NCBI GenBank assembly: GCA_021201235.1
Contig: JAJQFI010000016.1
Span: forward strand, 124,001-188,000
DNA length: 64,000 nucleotides
Direction of reading: 5' to 3'
Source: Oscillospiraceae bacterium
GTDB taxonomy: Bacteria > Bacillota > Clostridia > Oscillospirales > Ruminococcaceae
Positions 44,245 to 53,307 of this stretch are shown in pieces. Each line of letters begins with the position of its first letter. Positions within the stretch are counted from its first letter, which is position 1. The position numbers and the translations under genes were made by a program. The notes beneath the pieces were generated by a model. It did not search any database and was not told the origin of the DNA. It saw only the letters and a list, made by a program, of their open reading frames with translations.

Positions 44245-44859
44245 TTGAGTTTGAGGCAAAATCTAAGAAAAATAACTGTAGTATTTTTATCGGTAATTCT
44301 GGTGATGGGGCTGAGCGGATGCTCGCTTAAGTCGGTCGTGACAAACGAGAAATCGCTTCCGACCGCCTTCACGGCGACCGCTGAGGTCGACTTTGACGAC
44401 ACCATTTATGAAATGCTCCTGACTCGTTGGAGCGACGGTTGGTGGAATATTGAGCTCACCTCCCCTGCCATAGTCAGCGGACTTATCTTTGACGTCAAGG
44501 GAGAGGAAACGACCATTTCCTTCAAGGGGCTGAACTTCACCTTTGACAGCTCAAAGTTCCCTGTCGGCTCGGTTGTGGCGCTCGTGACAAAGTCATTCGA
44601 CAAGCTTGTGCCGCTTGAGCTTGACGTCACCGAGGGCACGGAGTCCGACTACTGCTCCGGAGAGACGAACGGCACCGTCTATACGCTGACGTTCTCTAAA
44701 ACCGGAATCCCGCAAATCCTGGAGCTCGGCGATAGCGACGACGAAAACTACATGCGGATTACGTTCGTTGATTTTGAGCTTATCACCTCTGAAAGCGAAG
44801 GTGAAAACGAAACTACGGAAGAGACTACCGAGTATGATATAATTATCAAAGAAGAATAA
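44245..44859 (+). CDS. Hypothetical lipoprotein
   Basis: 204 residues, starting with TTG directly after the nnrD stop. The lipoprotein signal ends LSGC. The mature part is beta-rich with paired WSDGWWNIELTSP and ISFKGLNFTFDSSKFP strands, suggesting a LolA-like half-barrel, and ends in a Glu/Thr-rich tail. No named family is recognised. It is the last gene of the unit and is followed by a terminator. Confidence 0.72.
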   Translation: MSLRQNLRKITVVFLSVILVMGLSGCSLKSVVTNEKSLPTAFTATAEVDFDDTIYEMLLTRWSDGWWNIELTSPAIVSGLIFDVKGEETTISFKGLNFTFDSSKFPVGSVVALVTKSFDKLVPLELDVTEGTESDYCSGETNGTVYTLTFSKTGIPQILELGDSDDENYMRITFVDFELITSESEGENETTEETTEYDIIIKEE

Positions 44860-44864
44860 GATTA

Positions 44865-44895
44865 ATGCCCTGCCGAGTGCGGGGCATTTTTATAT
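44865..44895 (+). terminator. Terminator of the SDR-nnrD unit
   Basis: ATGCCCTGC and GCGGGGCAT pair with a 5-nt loop, followed by TTTTTAT. Confidence 0.88.
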
Positions 44896-44933
44896 TCAGG
44901 CGAAATCTTAATAAAATCTTAAGAATTGAACTG

Positions 44934-44962
44934 TTGACTTGAGGCTTAATCGGCGTTAAAAT
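44934..44962 (+). promoter_or_regulatory. Promoter of the C39-like protease pair
   Basis: TTGACT (44934-44939), 17-bp spacer, TAAAAT (44957-44962). Confidence 0.75.
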
Positions 44963-44984
44963 TATATTAATGGAGATGAGACCT

Positions 44985-45677
44985 ATGGCAACAGTTAAGA
45001 AAAAACATCTACTCAGGAATTTATTTATACTTGTCGTAGTTATCTTGGCGGGAGTGTATATCTACGAGAATACGAAGCCGCAGAATATGATATATCTCGA
45101 CGTTATAGACTACAATCAGCATCCCGACTACCCGACCGGGTGTGAAAGCGCATCGCTTTACATACTTCTGCAATACTACGGCGTTGATGTGACTATGGAG
45201 GAGATAGTCGAAGCCCTGCCGAAGGGTCCGACACCATACGAGGTCGACGGCGTTCTTTACGGAGCTAACCCCGAGCGGGAGTTTTTCGGCGACCCAAGAG
45301 ATTCGAGCTCATACGGCGTATTCAACGAGCCGATAAGGGAAACCGCCGAGCAGTTCAAGTCGGGTGCCATTGCCAAGAGCGGCGCGACTCTTGAAGACAT
45401 CAAGGAGATTATCGCAAACGGCAACCCGGTTGAAGCGTGGTACACCACCAACATCGAAGGCGGCATCCAGTATCGCCGTGAATGGATTGACTACGAAACC
45501 GGAGAAACCGTCCGCTGGCCTGCCTATGAGCACGCCGTCGTCATCTACGGCTTCGACGACTACAACAACGTCCTCTATAAAGACCCGAACACCGGAAGCT
45601 CTCATGCTATGGGATGGGATACTTTCAAAGAGGCGTTTGAGGAACTGGGCGGGATGATTGTTTATTATGAGGGATGA
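44985..45677 (+). CDS. Membrane-anchored C39-like cysteine peptidase (copy 1)
   Basis: 230 residues from MATVKKKHLL (ribosome site GGAG; an ATG five codons earlier is less likely). There is an N-terminal membrane anchor (about 11-27) and an external peptidase_C39_2-type domain. The likely nucleophile is Cys53 in YPTGCESASLYILLQYYG, the His is in YEHAVVIYGFD and the Asp in LYKDPNTGS. Substrate unknown. It overlaps the ribosome-site region of its paralogue and shares a promoter with it. Confidence 0.85.
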   Translation: MATVKKKHLLRNLFILVVVILAGVYIYENTKPQNMIYLDVIDYNQHPDYPTGCESASLYILLQYYGVDVTMEEIVEALPKGPTPYEVDGVLYGANPEREFFGDPRDSSSYGVFNEPIRETAEQFKSGAIAKSGATLEDIKEIIANGNPVEAWYTTNIEGGIQYRREWIDYETGETVRWPAYEHAVVIYGFDDYNNVLYKDPNTGSSHAMGWDTFKEAFEELGGMIVYYEG

Positions 45678-45681
45678 AAAA

Positions 45682-46503
45682 ATGCCAAAGAAAAGGAAAA
45701 GGAAAAGAAAAAGAAGAATAAGATACGACCGACTGTTTGCAATATTTATGGTTCTTGCTTTGATGATCGCAGGAGTTTATGCTTTCGCACATAAAGATAA
45801 GTTGGATATTTCAGATGACGAAACCGAAAGCGAAGACACGAGCGAGCTTGAGGCTCTCGAAGAAGATATGCAGGAGTACATTGAAACTCAAAGCGATGAA
45901 ACAGCATATGTATGTCTCAACGACGTTATTGAATACAGCCAATATCCCGACTATCCGACAGGTTGTGAAGTTACTGCACTTTACATACTGCTCAACTATT
46001 ACAACATCGATGCTACAATGGAAGAATTGGTTGAGGCTCTGCCGAAGGGTCCTATTCCCTGGTATGATGCAGACGGCGTGCGCTATGGAGCAAACCCCGC
46101 AAGGCAATTTGTCGGCGACCCAAGGTATTCGGATTCCTACGGAGTGTTTAACGAACCTATCAGGGAGACTGCCGAGGAGTTCAAAACCGGTGCAATCGCC
46201 AAAACAGGTGCTACCCTTGACGACATCAAGGAGATTATCTCATCCGGCAATCCCGTTATCGCCTGGTACACAATCAACATCGAAGCAGGAATTGAATATC
46301 GGCAGGAATGGCTCGACTATGATACCGGTGAGACGGTCACATGGCCTGCATATGAACATGCGGTGGTCATATACGGCTTTGACGAATCCAATAACATTAT
46401 GTACAGGGACCCAAGTACCGGCAGTTCAGCCGCCGTTGGTTTGGACACCTTCAAGGAAGCGTTTGAGGAACTTGGCGGGATGATTGTTTACTACAACGAA
46501 TAA
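45682..46503 (+). CDS. Membrane-anchored C39-like cysteine peptidase (copy 2)
   Basis: 273 residues from MPKKRKRKRK (GGGATGA upstream). The cytosolic leader is almost pure Lys/Arg, followed by a membrane helix (about 18-36) and an acidic spacer (about 45-75). The peptidase domain has Cys95 in YPTGCEVTALYILLNYY and His in YEHAVVIYGFD. The domain is very similar to copy 1, so this is a tandem duplication with a new N-terminus. Copy 2 keeps the same NEPIRETAE and TGAIAKTGATL blocks. No partner gene beyond copy 1 is apparent. Confidence 0.85.
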   Translation: MPKKRKRKRKRRIRYDRLFAIFMVLALMIAGVYAFAHKDKLDISDDETESEDTSELEALEEDMQEYIETQSDETAYVCLNDVIEYSQYPDYPTGCEVTALYILLNYYNIDATMEELVEALPKGPIPWYDADGVRYGANPARQFVGDPRYSDSYGVFNEPIRETAEEFKTGAIAKTGATLDDIKEIISSGNPVIAWYTINIEAGIEYRQEWLDYDTGETVTWPAYEHAVVIYGFDESNNIMYRDPSTGSSAAVGLDTFKEAFEELGGMIVYYNE

Positions 46504-46508
46504 AAAAG

Positions 46509-46542
46509 CGGCTCGGTGGGGTTCCACTGAGCCGGTATTTTT
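46509..46542. terminator. Terminator between C39-like genes and asnB
   Basis: CGGCTCGGTGG and CCACTGAGCCG form an 11-bp stem with one G-U, followed by TATTTTTAT. It lies between convergent genes. Confidence 0.85.
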
Positions 46543-46549
46543 ATGCTTA

Positions 46550-48130
46550 TTACTCACCACTTGCGCCATAGTTCGAGAGGACTCGGGCGGAGGGGTCGTT
46601 GACGTTGCAGCCTTCCCACTCCTTGTTGGGCATCCAGAAGTCTACGACCATTTCGGCGTTGCCAGGGTAGTACTTCTCGAAGATTTCACGGTAGAGAAGC
46701 GACTCTTTCGTGAAGGGCTTTGCAAACGTGTACTTGGAGCTGAGAGCTTCAAACTCTTCATCCGAATAGGTCTCCTCGGCGTATTCCTTGAGATAGTCGA
46801 CCATCGAGTGACCGACGGCGTCGGAGAATGCGGCTTTTTCGCGGTAGAGGATGTCGTGCGGGAGATAGTCGCCCTCGAAAGCGTGGCGAAGAAGATACTT
46901 GCCCTTGCCGTAGGTGTTGAGCTTCATTTCCGGGTCAACCGCCATGACATACTTGACGAAGTCGAGGTCGCCGAACGGAACTCTTGCCTCAAGAGAGTTT
47001 ACGGAGATACACCTGTCGGCTCTCAGAACGTCATACATGTGGAGCTCGTGGACACGCTTCTCGGCTTCCTTCTGGAAGGCTTCAGCGTCGGGAGCAAAGT
47101 CGGTATACTTATAGCCGAAGAGCTCATCCGAAATCTCGCCGGTGAGAAGGACACGGATATCGGTGTTCTCGTGAATCCACTTGCAGAGAAGGTACATGCC
47201 CATGCTAGCACGGATTGTTGTTATGTCGTAGGTGCCGAGTATCTCAATAACGGTCTCAAGAGAACTCAGGACGATGTCCTTGTTGATGATGACTTCCGTG
47301 TGGTCGCTGTGGATATAGTCGGCAACCTGCTTCGCATACTTTAGGTCGATTGCGTCCTCACTCATGCCGATGGCGAAGGTGCGAATCGGCTTATCAGAGT
47401 ATCTCTGGGCGACAGCGCAAACAAAGGACGAGTCAAGCCCTCCCGACAGGAGGAAGCCCACCTTTGCATCTGCTACAAGCCTCTTCTTGATCCCCTTTGT
47501 TAATTTGTCGTGGATGTTTTGGCAAACCTCATCGAGGTCAGCCTTTATAACACCCTCAGGCTTGGATATGTCGCAGTAGCTGATGAACTCCCCTGTCTTA
47601 TAGTAGCACCCCGGCGGGAAGGGCATGACTCTTTCGCATATGGGCACGAGATTTTTCGGTTCACTTGCGAAAACTATTTTATCATCACGGTCATAGCCAT
47701 AATAAAGCGGACGGATACCGATTGGGTCTCTGGCGGCGATGAACTCTTTTGTCCTGCCGTCAAAGATAATCATTGCGAATTCGGCATCGAGCATTGAAAA
47801 CATGTCGGTTCCGTATTCAAAATATAACGGAAGAATTATCTCGCAGTCAGAGCCACTCTTGAATTTGTAGCCTTGATCTATCAGCTCATCCTTGAGCTTC
47901 TCAAAGCCGTAGAGCTCGCCGTTGCAGACAACATTTGATCCGTCCAATTCGAACGGTTGCATGCCCTCGGGCGTAAGACCCATAATGGCGAGGCGGTGGA
48001 ATCCGAGAAGCCCCGAGCCCGTATCAATAATTCTTGAATCATCGGGTCCACGGGAAATTGTCCTGTCGAACCCCTTTTTAAACTCCGAAAAAGAGACACC
48101 GCTTTTGCAGTAACCCATAATCGAACACAT
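46550..48130 (-). CDS. asnB: Asparagine synthetase, glutamine-hydrolysing
   Basis: Makes asparagine from aspartate with glutamine nitrogen and ATP. From MCSIMGYCKS the protein has 526 residues, with Cys2 as the glutaminase nucleophile; 14 in-frame codons upstream are leader. Glutaminase domain about 1-200 (RGPDDSR, CNGELYGFE), synthetase domain with the ATP motif LLSGGLDSSF. A T-box leader (48139-48442) with Asn specifier AAC and a discriminator-matching UGGC ties expression to uncharged tRNA-Asn. It lies downstream of the Amt-PII and glnN genes on the same strand. Confidence 0.96.
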   Translation of the reverse strand: MCSIMGYCKSGVSFSEFKKGFDRTISRGPDDSRIIDTGSGLLGFHRLAIMGLTPEGMQPFELDGSNVVCNGELYGFEKLKDELIDQGYKFKSGSDCEIILPLYFEYGTDMFSMLDAEFAMIIFDGRTKEFIAARDPIGIRPLYYGYDRDDKIVFASEPKNLVPICERVMPFPPGCYYKTGEFISYCDISKPEGVIKADLDEVCQNIHDKLTKGIKKRLVADAKVGFLLSGGLDSSFVCAVAQRYSDKPIRTFAIGMSEDAIDLKYAKQVADYIHSDHTEVIINKDIVLSSLETVIEILGTYDITTIRASMGMYLLCKWIHENTDIRVLLTGEISDELFGYKYTDFAPDAEAFQKEAEKRVHELHMYDVLRADRCISVNSLEARVPFGDLDFVKYVMAVDPEMKLNTYGKGKYLLRHAFEGDYLPHDILYREKAAFSDAVGHSMVDYLKEYAEETYSDEEFEALSSKYTFAKPFTKESLLYREIFEKYYPGNAEMVVDFWMPNKEWEGCNVNDPSARVLSNYGASGE

Positions 48131-48138
48131 AAGTGCAT

Positions 48139-48442
48139 CTCTCCTATACTGTTTCAGCATTCGATAGGGCAAGTGCTGTTACTCGCGGTGCCACCTATCT
48201 TTTCAGTCTACAAACCTTGGTCAAGGCTTGTATCTTCCTCCGGGCTTCAGCCAAAGCCCTTCCCTGTAACGCAGGGACTACGGCGCACCTACTGGGATTA
48301 TGAATCCGTTCAGATTGCAACTTACTCGGGGTTACCACTGCGGCACATATCTATGCACTCTCAGCTCGGTTTCGTAAAAACCGTGTGCAGCTCTCTTTGA
48401 AACTGTGTGCCGCAGGGCATATCCGAGTTCAAACGCTTTTAG
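48139..48442 (-). promoter_or_regulatory. T-box riboswitch for asparagine, apparently translational
   Basis: The leader contains the T-box sequence TAGGTGGCACCGCG (minus, around 48184-48197). The base of stem I is ACTCGG (48428-48423) with CCGAGT (48329-48324), followed by a 10-bp helix. The specifier loop carries AAC at 48333-48331 (Asn), one base before the base helix, the position seen in known T-boxes. UGGC matches a GCCA tRNA end, as in tRNA-Asn. GATAGG (48199-48194) pairs with CCTATC (48168-48163); the latter can instead pair with ATAGG (48147-48143), part of the ribosome site. No T run is present, so control is probably on translation. A TATAAT lies at 48449-48454 with a weak -35. Confidence 0.85.
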
Positions 48443-48477
48443 GATTTTATTATATCAGGGATAAATTGCGATAGTTT

Positions 48478-50211
48478 TTATTCAACGTCCTGAAGGGCAT
48501 CGAAGCCTTCCTCGCCGGTTCTGACCTTGACGACGTTCTCAACATCATAGACGAATATCTTGCCGTCGCCGATATGACCGGTGTAAAGAACCTTCTTTGC
48601 TGTTTCGATGACGTGACGAACAGGAATCTTAGATACTACGATATCAACCTGAACCTTCGGGAGAAGGTTGGTCTCAACGGCAACGCCTCTATAGTACTCG
48701 GGCTTGCCACCCTGCTGACCACAGCCCAAGACGTGGGTAACAGTCATGCCGGTGATTCCTAAGCTCATCATAGCGTGCTTGAGCTCATCAAACTTCGACT
48801 CCTTGCAGATAATCTCGACCTTGGTGAACTTGGGCGTCTCGCCGTCCTCCGCAAATGTGGGAACCTTCTTGACAGGGATAGCTTCGGCAACCGGTACATC
48901 GGATGTTACAGCCACAATTCCGTCGGCAGGAGCGTATGAGGAATACTTGCTGACAGCAGGAACAAAGTCGGGATATGCGCTGGGAAGACCATGCTCGCTG
49001 ATATCGAGACCGGCGACTTCGTCCTCCGCAGAAGCTCTTAAACCGTGGAACTTTTTAATAAGTGCAAAAGTTATTACCATCATAACCACGGCATAGAAGG
49101 CTACTGAAACAACGCCGAGAAGTTGGAGCCCGAACTGTTTGAACGAACCGGTGTAGAAGAGACCCGAAAGTCCCGCAGGAGCGTCAGGGTTCGCCAGAAG
49201 TCCTACAGCCAATGTTCCCCATACGCCGTTTGCCATATGTACGCCTACGGCGCCGACGGGATCGTCGATGTGAAGCTTTAAGTCGAGGAGCTCGACTACG
49301 AATACAACGAGGAAGCCGGAGACAACGCCCACAACTACAGCACCGAATGCATCGAGAGCATCACATCCTGCCGTGATTCCGACGAGTCCTGCCAGAGAGG
49401 CATTGAGACACATCGAGACATCAGGCTTTCCGTTCTTGACCCATGTGAATATCATGGTCGTAACAGTCGCCACTGAGGGTGCAATGGTGGTGGTGAGGAA
49501 GATGGAGGAAAGTTCGGATGCAGAAGTTGCAGCCGCTCCGTTGAATCCATACCAACCAAGCCAGAGAATGAACACGCCCAGCGCGCCGAGGGTTATTGAG
49601 TGTCCGGGAATGGCGTTTACCTTGGTAACCTTGCCGTTCTCGTCCTTGACATATTTGCCGATACGGGGACCGAGGAAGATTGCGCCAACAAGTGCGGCAA
49701 TACCGCCGACCATATGAATAGCGCAGGAGCCTGCATAGTCGTGGAAGCCTAAGCTTGAAAGCCAGCCGCCGCCCCAAATCCAGTGTGCCTCAATCGGGTA
49801 AACGAATAACGAAATTACTGCCGAATAGATGCAGTATGCCGAGAACTTGGTTCTCTCCGCCATGGCACCCGAAACGATGGTTGCGGTTGTGGCACAGAAA
49901 ACGAGGTTGAATACGAATGTGGATGCTCCGGTGAAGCTTCCGTCAGCAGGCGAAGCGATAAATTCCTTAAAGTTCGTCCACAAGTCCATGTTCGGAAGTC
50001 CGATAAGTCCGAAGAGTGTGTCCTCGCCCATCATGAGCGTGTAGCCCAGAAGCGAGAATACAACGGTGCCGATGCAGAAGTCCATCAGGTTCTTCATGAT
50101 GATGTTGCCGGCGTTCTTTGCCCTCGTAAAGCCGGTTTCTACCATCGCGAAGCCCGCCTGCATCCAGAATACCAAAGCAGCTCCGATCAAAAACCAAAAT
50201 TCTACTGTCAT
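48478..50211 (-). CDS. Ammonium transporter fused to a P-II signalling domain
   Basis: 577 residues. The Amt channel spans about 1-420 with eleven helices: MVETGFTRAKNAGN, HWIWGGGWLSSLGFHDYAG and HMANGVWGTLAVG carry the pore features. A linker of about 45 residues leads to a complete P-II (GlnB/GlnK) domain at about 470-577, with T-loop GCGQQGGKPEYYRGV, LPKVQVDIVV and TGHIGDGKIFVYDVENVV. The Tyr that is uridylylated in enteric P-II is replaced (RGVAVET), so that modification is unlikely. The fusion puts the ammonium gate and its nitrogen/energy sensor in one chain. It is 89 bp after glnN. Confidence 0.93.
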   Translation of the reverse strand: MTVEFWFLIGAALVFWMQAGFAMVETGFTRAKNAGNIIMKNLMDFCIGTVVFSLLGYTLMMGEDTLFGLIGLPNMDLWTNFKEFIASPADGSFTGASTFVFNLVFCATTATIVSGAMAERTKFSAYCIYSAVISLFVYPIEAHWIWGGGWLSSLGFHDYAGSCAIHMVGGIAALVGAIFLGPRIGKYVKDENGKVTKVNAIPGHSITLGALGVFILWLGWYGFNGAAATSASELSSIFLTTTIAPSVATVTTMIFTWVKNGKPDVSMCLNASLAGLVGITAGCDALDAFGAVVVGVVSGFLVVFVVELLDLKLHIDDPVGAVGVHMANGVWGTLAVGLLANPDAPAGLSGLFYTGSFKQFGLQLLGVVSVAFYAVVMMVITFALIKKFHGLRASAEDEVAGLDISEHGLPSAYPDFVPAVSKYSSYAPADGIVAVTSDVPVAEAIPVKKVPTFAEDGETPKFTKVEIICKESKFDELKHAMMSLGITGMTVTHVLGCGQQGGKPEYYRGVAVETNLLPKVQVDIVVSKIPVRHVIETAKKVLYTGHIGDGKIFVYDVENVVKVRTGEEGFDALQDVE

Positions 50212-50300
50212 AATCTTTCCTCCTTGTTGAATTAGGTTTCGCTTAAGGCTCAGACGGGTATATCCGAGCCTGTGGCGTTACCTTCAAAGAAAAGTATAAT

Positions 50301-52397
50301 TTATCTCACCCCGAACAGAAGATCTCCGTAGGTCGGGAATGGCCAATAACTCTTGGCGGTTACGGTTTCCGCCTCATCACAAGGTGCTCTCAGTGTGTCC
50401 ATCTTCGGGATTACAGAATCCTTGATGCACATTGCCGCCTCGGTGACGTCGTCTAACTTCTTGTACTCAGCAACTGCCCCTTCGAGAGCATCCGCCGCCG
50501 CATCAATCTTGTCTTCGAGATCTGCGAGCTTGGAGATAAGCTTTGTCTCATATCCGCAAGCGGCATCGGGAGCGGCTGTCTTCTTAGCATTCAAAGCCTT
50601 TGCAAGGTCAGCCTCATAAGCGCTTACTGCGGGCATAATCTCTTTACGAGCCATGTTGAGCATGGTCTCGGCCTCGATATGTACGGTCTTGTGGTAGTTC
50701 TCAAGAAGAATCTCATAACGGGACTCGAGCTCAGGTCTTGAATATACCTTATGACGTGTGAGCATATCCACATTCTTCTCGTCAAGAAGCTTCGGCATTG
50801 CATCGGGAGTAGTCTTGAGGTTCGAAAGTCCTCTTACCTCGGTAGCTTCCTTGATCCAGGCGTCGTCATAGCCGTTGCCGTTGAAGATGATTCTCTTGTG
50901 ATCCTTGATGGTCTTCTTGATCATCTCGTGGAGAGTGGTCTCGAAGTCCTCTGCTCCCTCAAGTCTGTCAGCGTAAATCTTGAGAGATTCAGCGACTGCG
51001 GAGTTGAGCATGATGTTCGCACAAGCGATACTGTTGGAAGAGCCGAGCATTCTGAACTCGAACTTATTGCCGGTAAAAGCGAACGGTGAGGTTCTGTTAC
51101 GGTCGGTGGTGTCACGGAAGAACTTAGGAAGTACATGTACGCCAAGCTTCATGACGGTCTTCTCTGTTCCGTTATAAGGAGTATCGTTCTCGATAGCATC
51201 AAGGACTGCGGTGAGCTCGTCGCCGAGGAACATCGAGATGACTGCCGGAGGAGCCTCGTTGGCACCGAGTCTGTGGTCGTTGCCGGCGGTTGCTACGGAA
51301 AGTCTCAGGAGATCCTGATAATCATCGACTGCCTTGATTACAGCGCAAAGGAAGAGGAGGAACTGAGCGTTCTCATAAGGAGTTTCGCCGGGAGTGAGAA
51401 GGTTGACGCCGGTATCGGTTGCAAGCGACCAGTTGTTGTGCTTTCCGGAACCGTTGACGCCAGCAAAAGGCTTCTCATGAAGGAGACAAACAAGACCGTG
51501 TCTGTCTGCAACCTTCTGCATAATCTCCATTGTGAGCTGGTTGTTATCGGTTGCTATATTGGTTGTAGAGTAAACAGGTGCGAGCTCATGCTGAGCGGGT
51601 GCAACCTCGTTATGTTCAGTCTTTGCAAGGATTCCAAGCTTCCAGAGCTCCTCGTTCAGGTCTTCCATATAAGCGGCAACTCTCGGCTTGATAACTCCAA
51701 AGTAGTGGTCGTCGAGCTCCTGACCCTTGGGTGCCGGTGCACCGAAGAGGGTTCTGCCGGTGAAGATGAGGTCCTTGCGCTTGTTGTACATTTCCTTGTC
51801 AATAAGGAAGTATTCCTGCTCGGGTCCGACGGAGGTCTTTACGCACTTTACATCGTCATTGCCGAAGAGCTTGAGGATTCTCAGTGCCTGCTTGTTGAGA
51901 GCCTGCATGGATCTCAGAAGAGGTGTCTTCTTGTCGAGTGCTTCGCCGCCGTAGGAGCAGAAAGCAGTCGGAATGCAGAGCGTCTTGCCCTTGATGAAGG
52001 CGTATGAAGTAGGATCCCAAGCGGTATAGCCTCTTGCCTCGAACGTAGCTCTCAAGCCACCGGACGGGAAGGAAGAAGCATCAGGCTCGCCTTTGATGAG
52101 CTCCTTGCCGGAAAACTCCATCAAAACCCCTCCGTCGGGTGCGGGAGAAATGAATGAGTCGTGCTTTTCGGCGGTGATGCCGGTCAGCGGCTGGAACCAG
52201 TGAGTGTAGTGGGTTGCACCGTTCTCAACTGCCCAGTCCTTCATTGCCTGCGCTACGGCATCGGCGACCTCAATGTCAAGTCTTGCATTCTCGACGATGG
52301 TCTTGTTCAGGGAATTGTAGACCTTTGACGAGAGTCTTGCCTTCATCTCGCGGTCATCAAATACCATACATCCAAAATACTCGGGTATCTTTTTCAT
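50301..52397 (-). CDS. glnN: Glutamine synthetase type III
   Basis: Joins ammonium and glutamate to glutamine. The 698-residue length and N-terminus ([22 protein letters not shown]) are typical of the GSIII branch, larger than GSI. Catalytic blocks visible are [42 protein letters not shown] and [19 protein letters not shown]. The C-terminal about 150 residues form the helical GSIII extension. Ribosome site AAAAGGAG. It has a perfect promoter and a leader with a terminator-like hairpin, and begins the glnN-amt-asnB block. Confidence 0.96.
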   Translation of the reverse strand: MKKIPEYFGCMVFDDREMKARLSSKVYNSLNKTIVENARLDIEVADAVAQAMKDWAVENGATHYTHWFQPLTGITAEKHDSFISPAPDGGVLMEFSGKELIKGEPDASSFPSGGLRATFEARGYTAWDPTSYAFIKGKTLCIPTAFCSYGGEALDKKTPLLRSMQALNKQALRILKLFGNDDVKCVKTSVGPEQEYFLIDKEMYNKRKDLIFTGRTLFGAPAPKGQELDDHYFGVIKPRVAAYMEDLNEELWKLGILAKTEHNEVAPAQHELAPVYSTTNIATDNNQLTMEIMQKVADRHGLVCLLHEKPFAGVNGSGKHNNWSLATDTGVNLLTPGETPYENAQFLLFLCAVIKAVDDYQDLLRLSVATAGNDHRLGANEAPPAVISMFLGDELTAVLDAIENDTPYNGTEKTVMKLGVHVLPKFFRDTTDRNRTSPFAFTGNKFEFRMLGSSNSIACANIMLNSAVAESLKIYADRLEGAEDFETTLHEMIKKTIKDHKRIIFNGNGYDDAWIKEATEVRGLSNLKTTPDAMPKLLDEKNVDMLTRHKVYSRPELESRYEILLENYHKTVHIEAETMLNMARKEIMPAVSAYEADLAKALNAKKTAAPDAACGYETKLISKLADLEDKIDAAADALEGAVAEYKKLDDVTEAAMCIKDSVIPKMDTLRAPCDEAETVTAKSYWPFPTYGDLLFGVR

Positions 52398-52462
52398 ATG
52401 AAACGCTCCTTTTAGATATTTTCGGGATACAATACTGATGGTTGCATCGGGTCCCGATTAAC

Positions 52463-52519
52463 AAAAAAGGCGTCCTTGGGAACATCCCAATACGGGGTTC
52501 TCAAAGACGTCTTTGCCTT
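52463..52519 (-). promoter_or_regulatory. Terminator-like attenuator in the glnN leader
   Basis: GTCTTTGAGAAC and GTTCCCAAGGAC pair 11 of 12 positions around a CCC-GTATT-GGG hairpin. GCC and TTTTTT follow immediately, all inside the glnN 5' UTR. A competing palindrome CAAAGACGTCTTTG covers the 5' arm. The design fits transcription attenuation. I see no match to the known glutamine riboswitches or to ANTAR hexaloops. Confidence 0.6.
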
Positions 52520-52528
52520 ATGCGTTAC

Positions 52529-52556
52529 ATTATACTCATAAAAATCTTTTTGTCAA
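52529..52556 (-). promoter_or_regulatory. glnN promoter
   Basis: TTGACA (52551-52556), 16-bp spacer, TATAAT (52529-52534): both hexamers perfect. Confidence 0.88.
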
Positions 52557-52640
52557 CGCTTTTTTGAATTTTCGCCCTTTAGACGAAAGAAAGCGAGTTT
52601 TGTTAGTCATCATTGGGGCGATTTGCATAAAAAGCTTAGC

Positions 52641-53303
52641 TCAGATTTTCACTTGGTGATCGACATGAGCGTTTTCGGAGATTTCAAGACTTTCTGAGTA
52701 TTCAACTTTTCCAATCTCACAACCGTCGCCTATCGTTACATTAGCACCACGGACTACATCAGCCTTGACAAGCTCAAGTCTTATCTCATCGCCCTCGATA
52801 GTGCCGATTTCTGAACGCTTTATTTTCTTTTTGCCGAACCAATATGCTTTCTTTTCTTTTTTGGGAGCTATTTTGATAGTTCCACCACCGATTTCATTGG
52901 CTTTGACACCATCACCATCAAACGCGATTCTTATTTCGTCGCCGTTAATAAGCCCATTGACGTTTGCCACACCATCGATAGTGACTTTCTCGCCCGAAAC
53001 ATTGCCGTCTGCAATGACTGAACCTGCGAACCACAATTCTCCATTAGCTTCTATGCTTTTAACTTTTGCGGAACCGGCAAGATGACAGCTTCCGCATTTT
53101 ATGTCGCCGTCAACCCGACCAGAACCAGCGATTTTGAATTCGCCTGAACATTCTACAGAACCCGCAATATGCACCGAGCCGGCACTCTTGAGACTCTGGC
53201 ACTTGACATCTGATGTCACCTCGCCTGAACCGCTTATGCTTATGTTTTTATACTCTCCTCCGCCGACATTGCCGGCGCCACTGATACGTACTGAATCTGC
53301 CAT
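52641..53303 (-). CDS. Bactofilin-like polymer-forming protein
   Basis: A 220-residue, almost all-beta protein with repeating short strands (SISGSGEVTSDVKCQSLKSA, HIAGSVECSGEFKIAGSG), as in the right-handed beta-helix bactofilin family of cytoskeletal polymers. A Lys-rich insertion (KKEKKAYWFGKKKIKR) interrupts it at about 150-165. It resembles YhbE/YhbF of Bacillus. The gene upstream is a YhbD-type regulator, the same partner as in Bacillus, 4 bp away. Ribosome site AGGAG. Confidence 0.85.
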   Translation of the reverse strand: MADSVRISGAGNVGGGEYKNISISGSGEVTSDVKCQSLKSAGSVHIAGSVECSGEFKIAGSGRVDGDIKCGSCHLAGSAKVKSIEANGELWFAGSVIADGNVSGEKVTIDGVANVNGLINGDEIRIAFDGDGVKANEIGGGTIKIAPKKEKKAYWFGKKKIKRSEIGTIEGDEIRLELVKADVVRGANVTIGDGCEIGKVEYSESLEISENAHVDHQVKI

Positions 53304-53307
53304 TATA

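Noticed and set aside
52440-52520. ANTAR-type double hexaloop before glnN
   Set aside because: The loops present do not show the A-x-x-G-x-x hexaloop pair, so only a generic attenuator is claimed.
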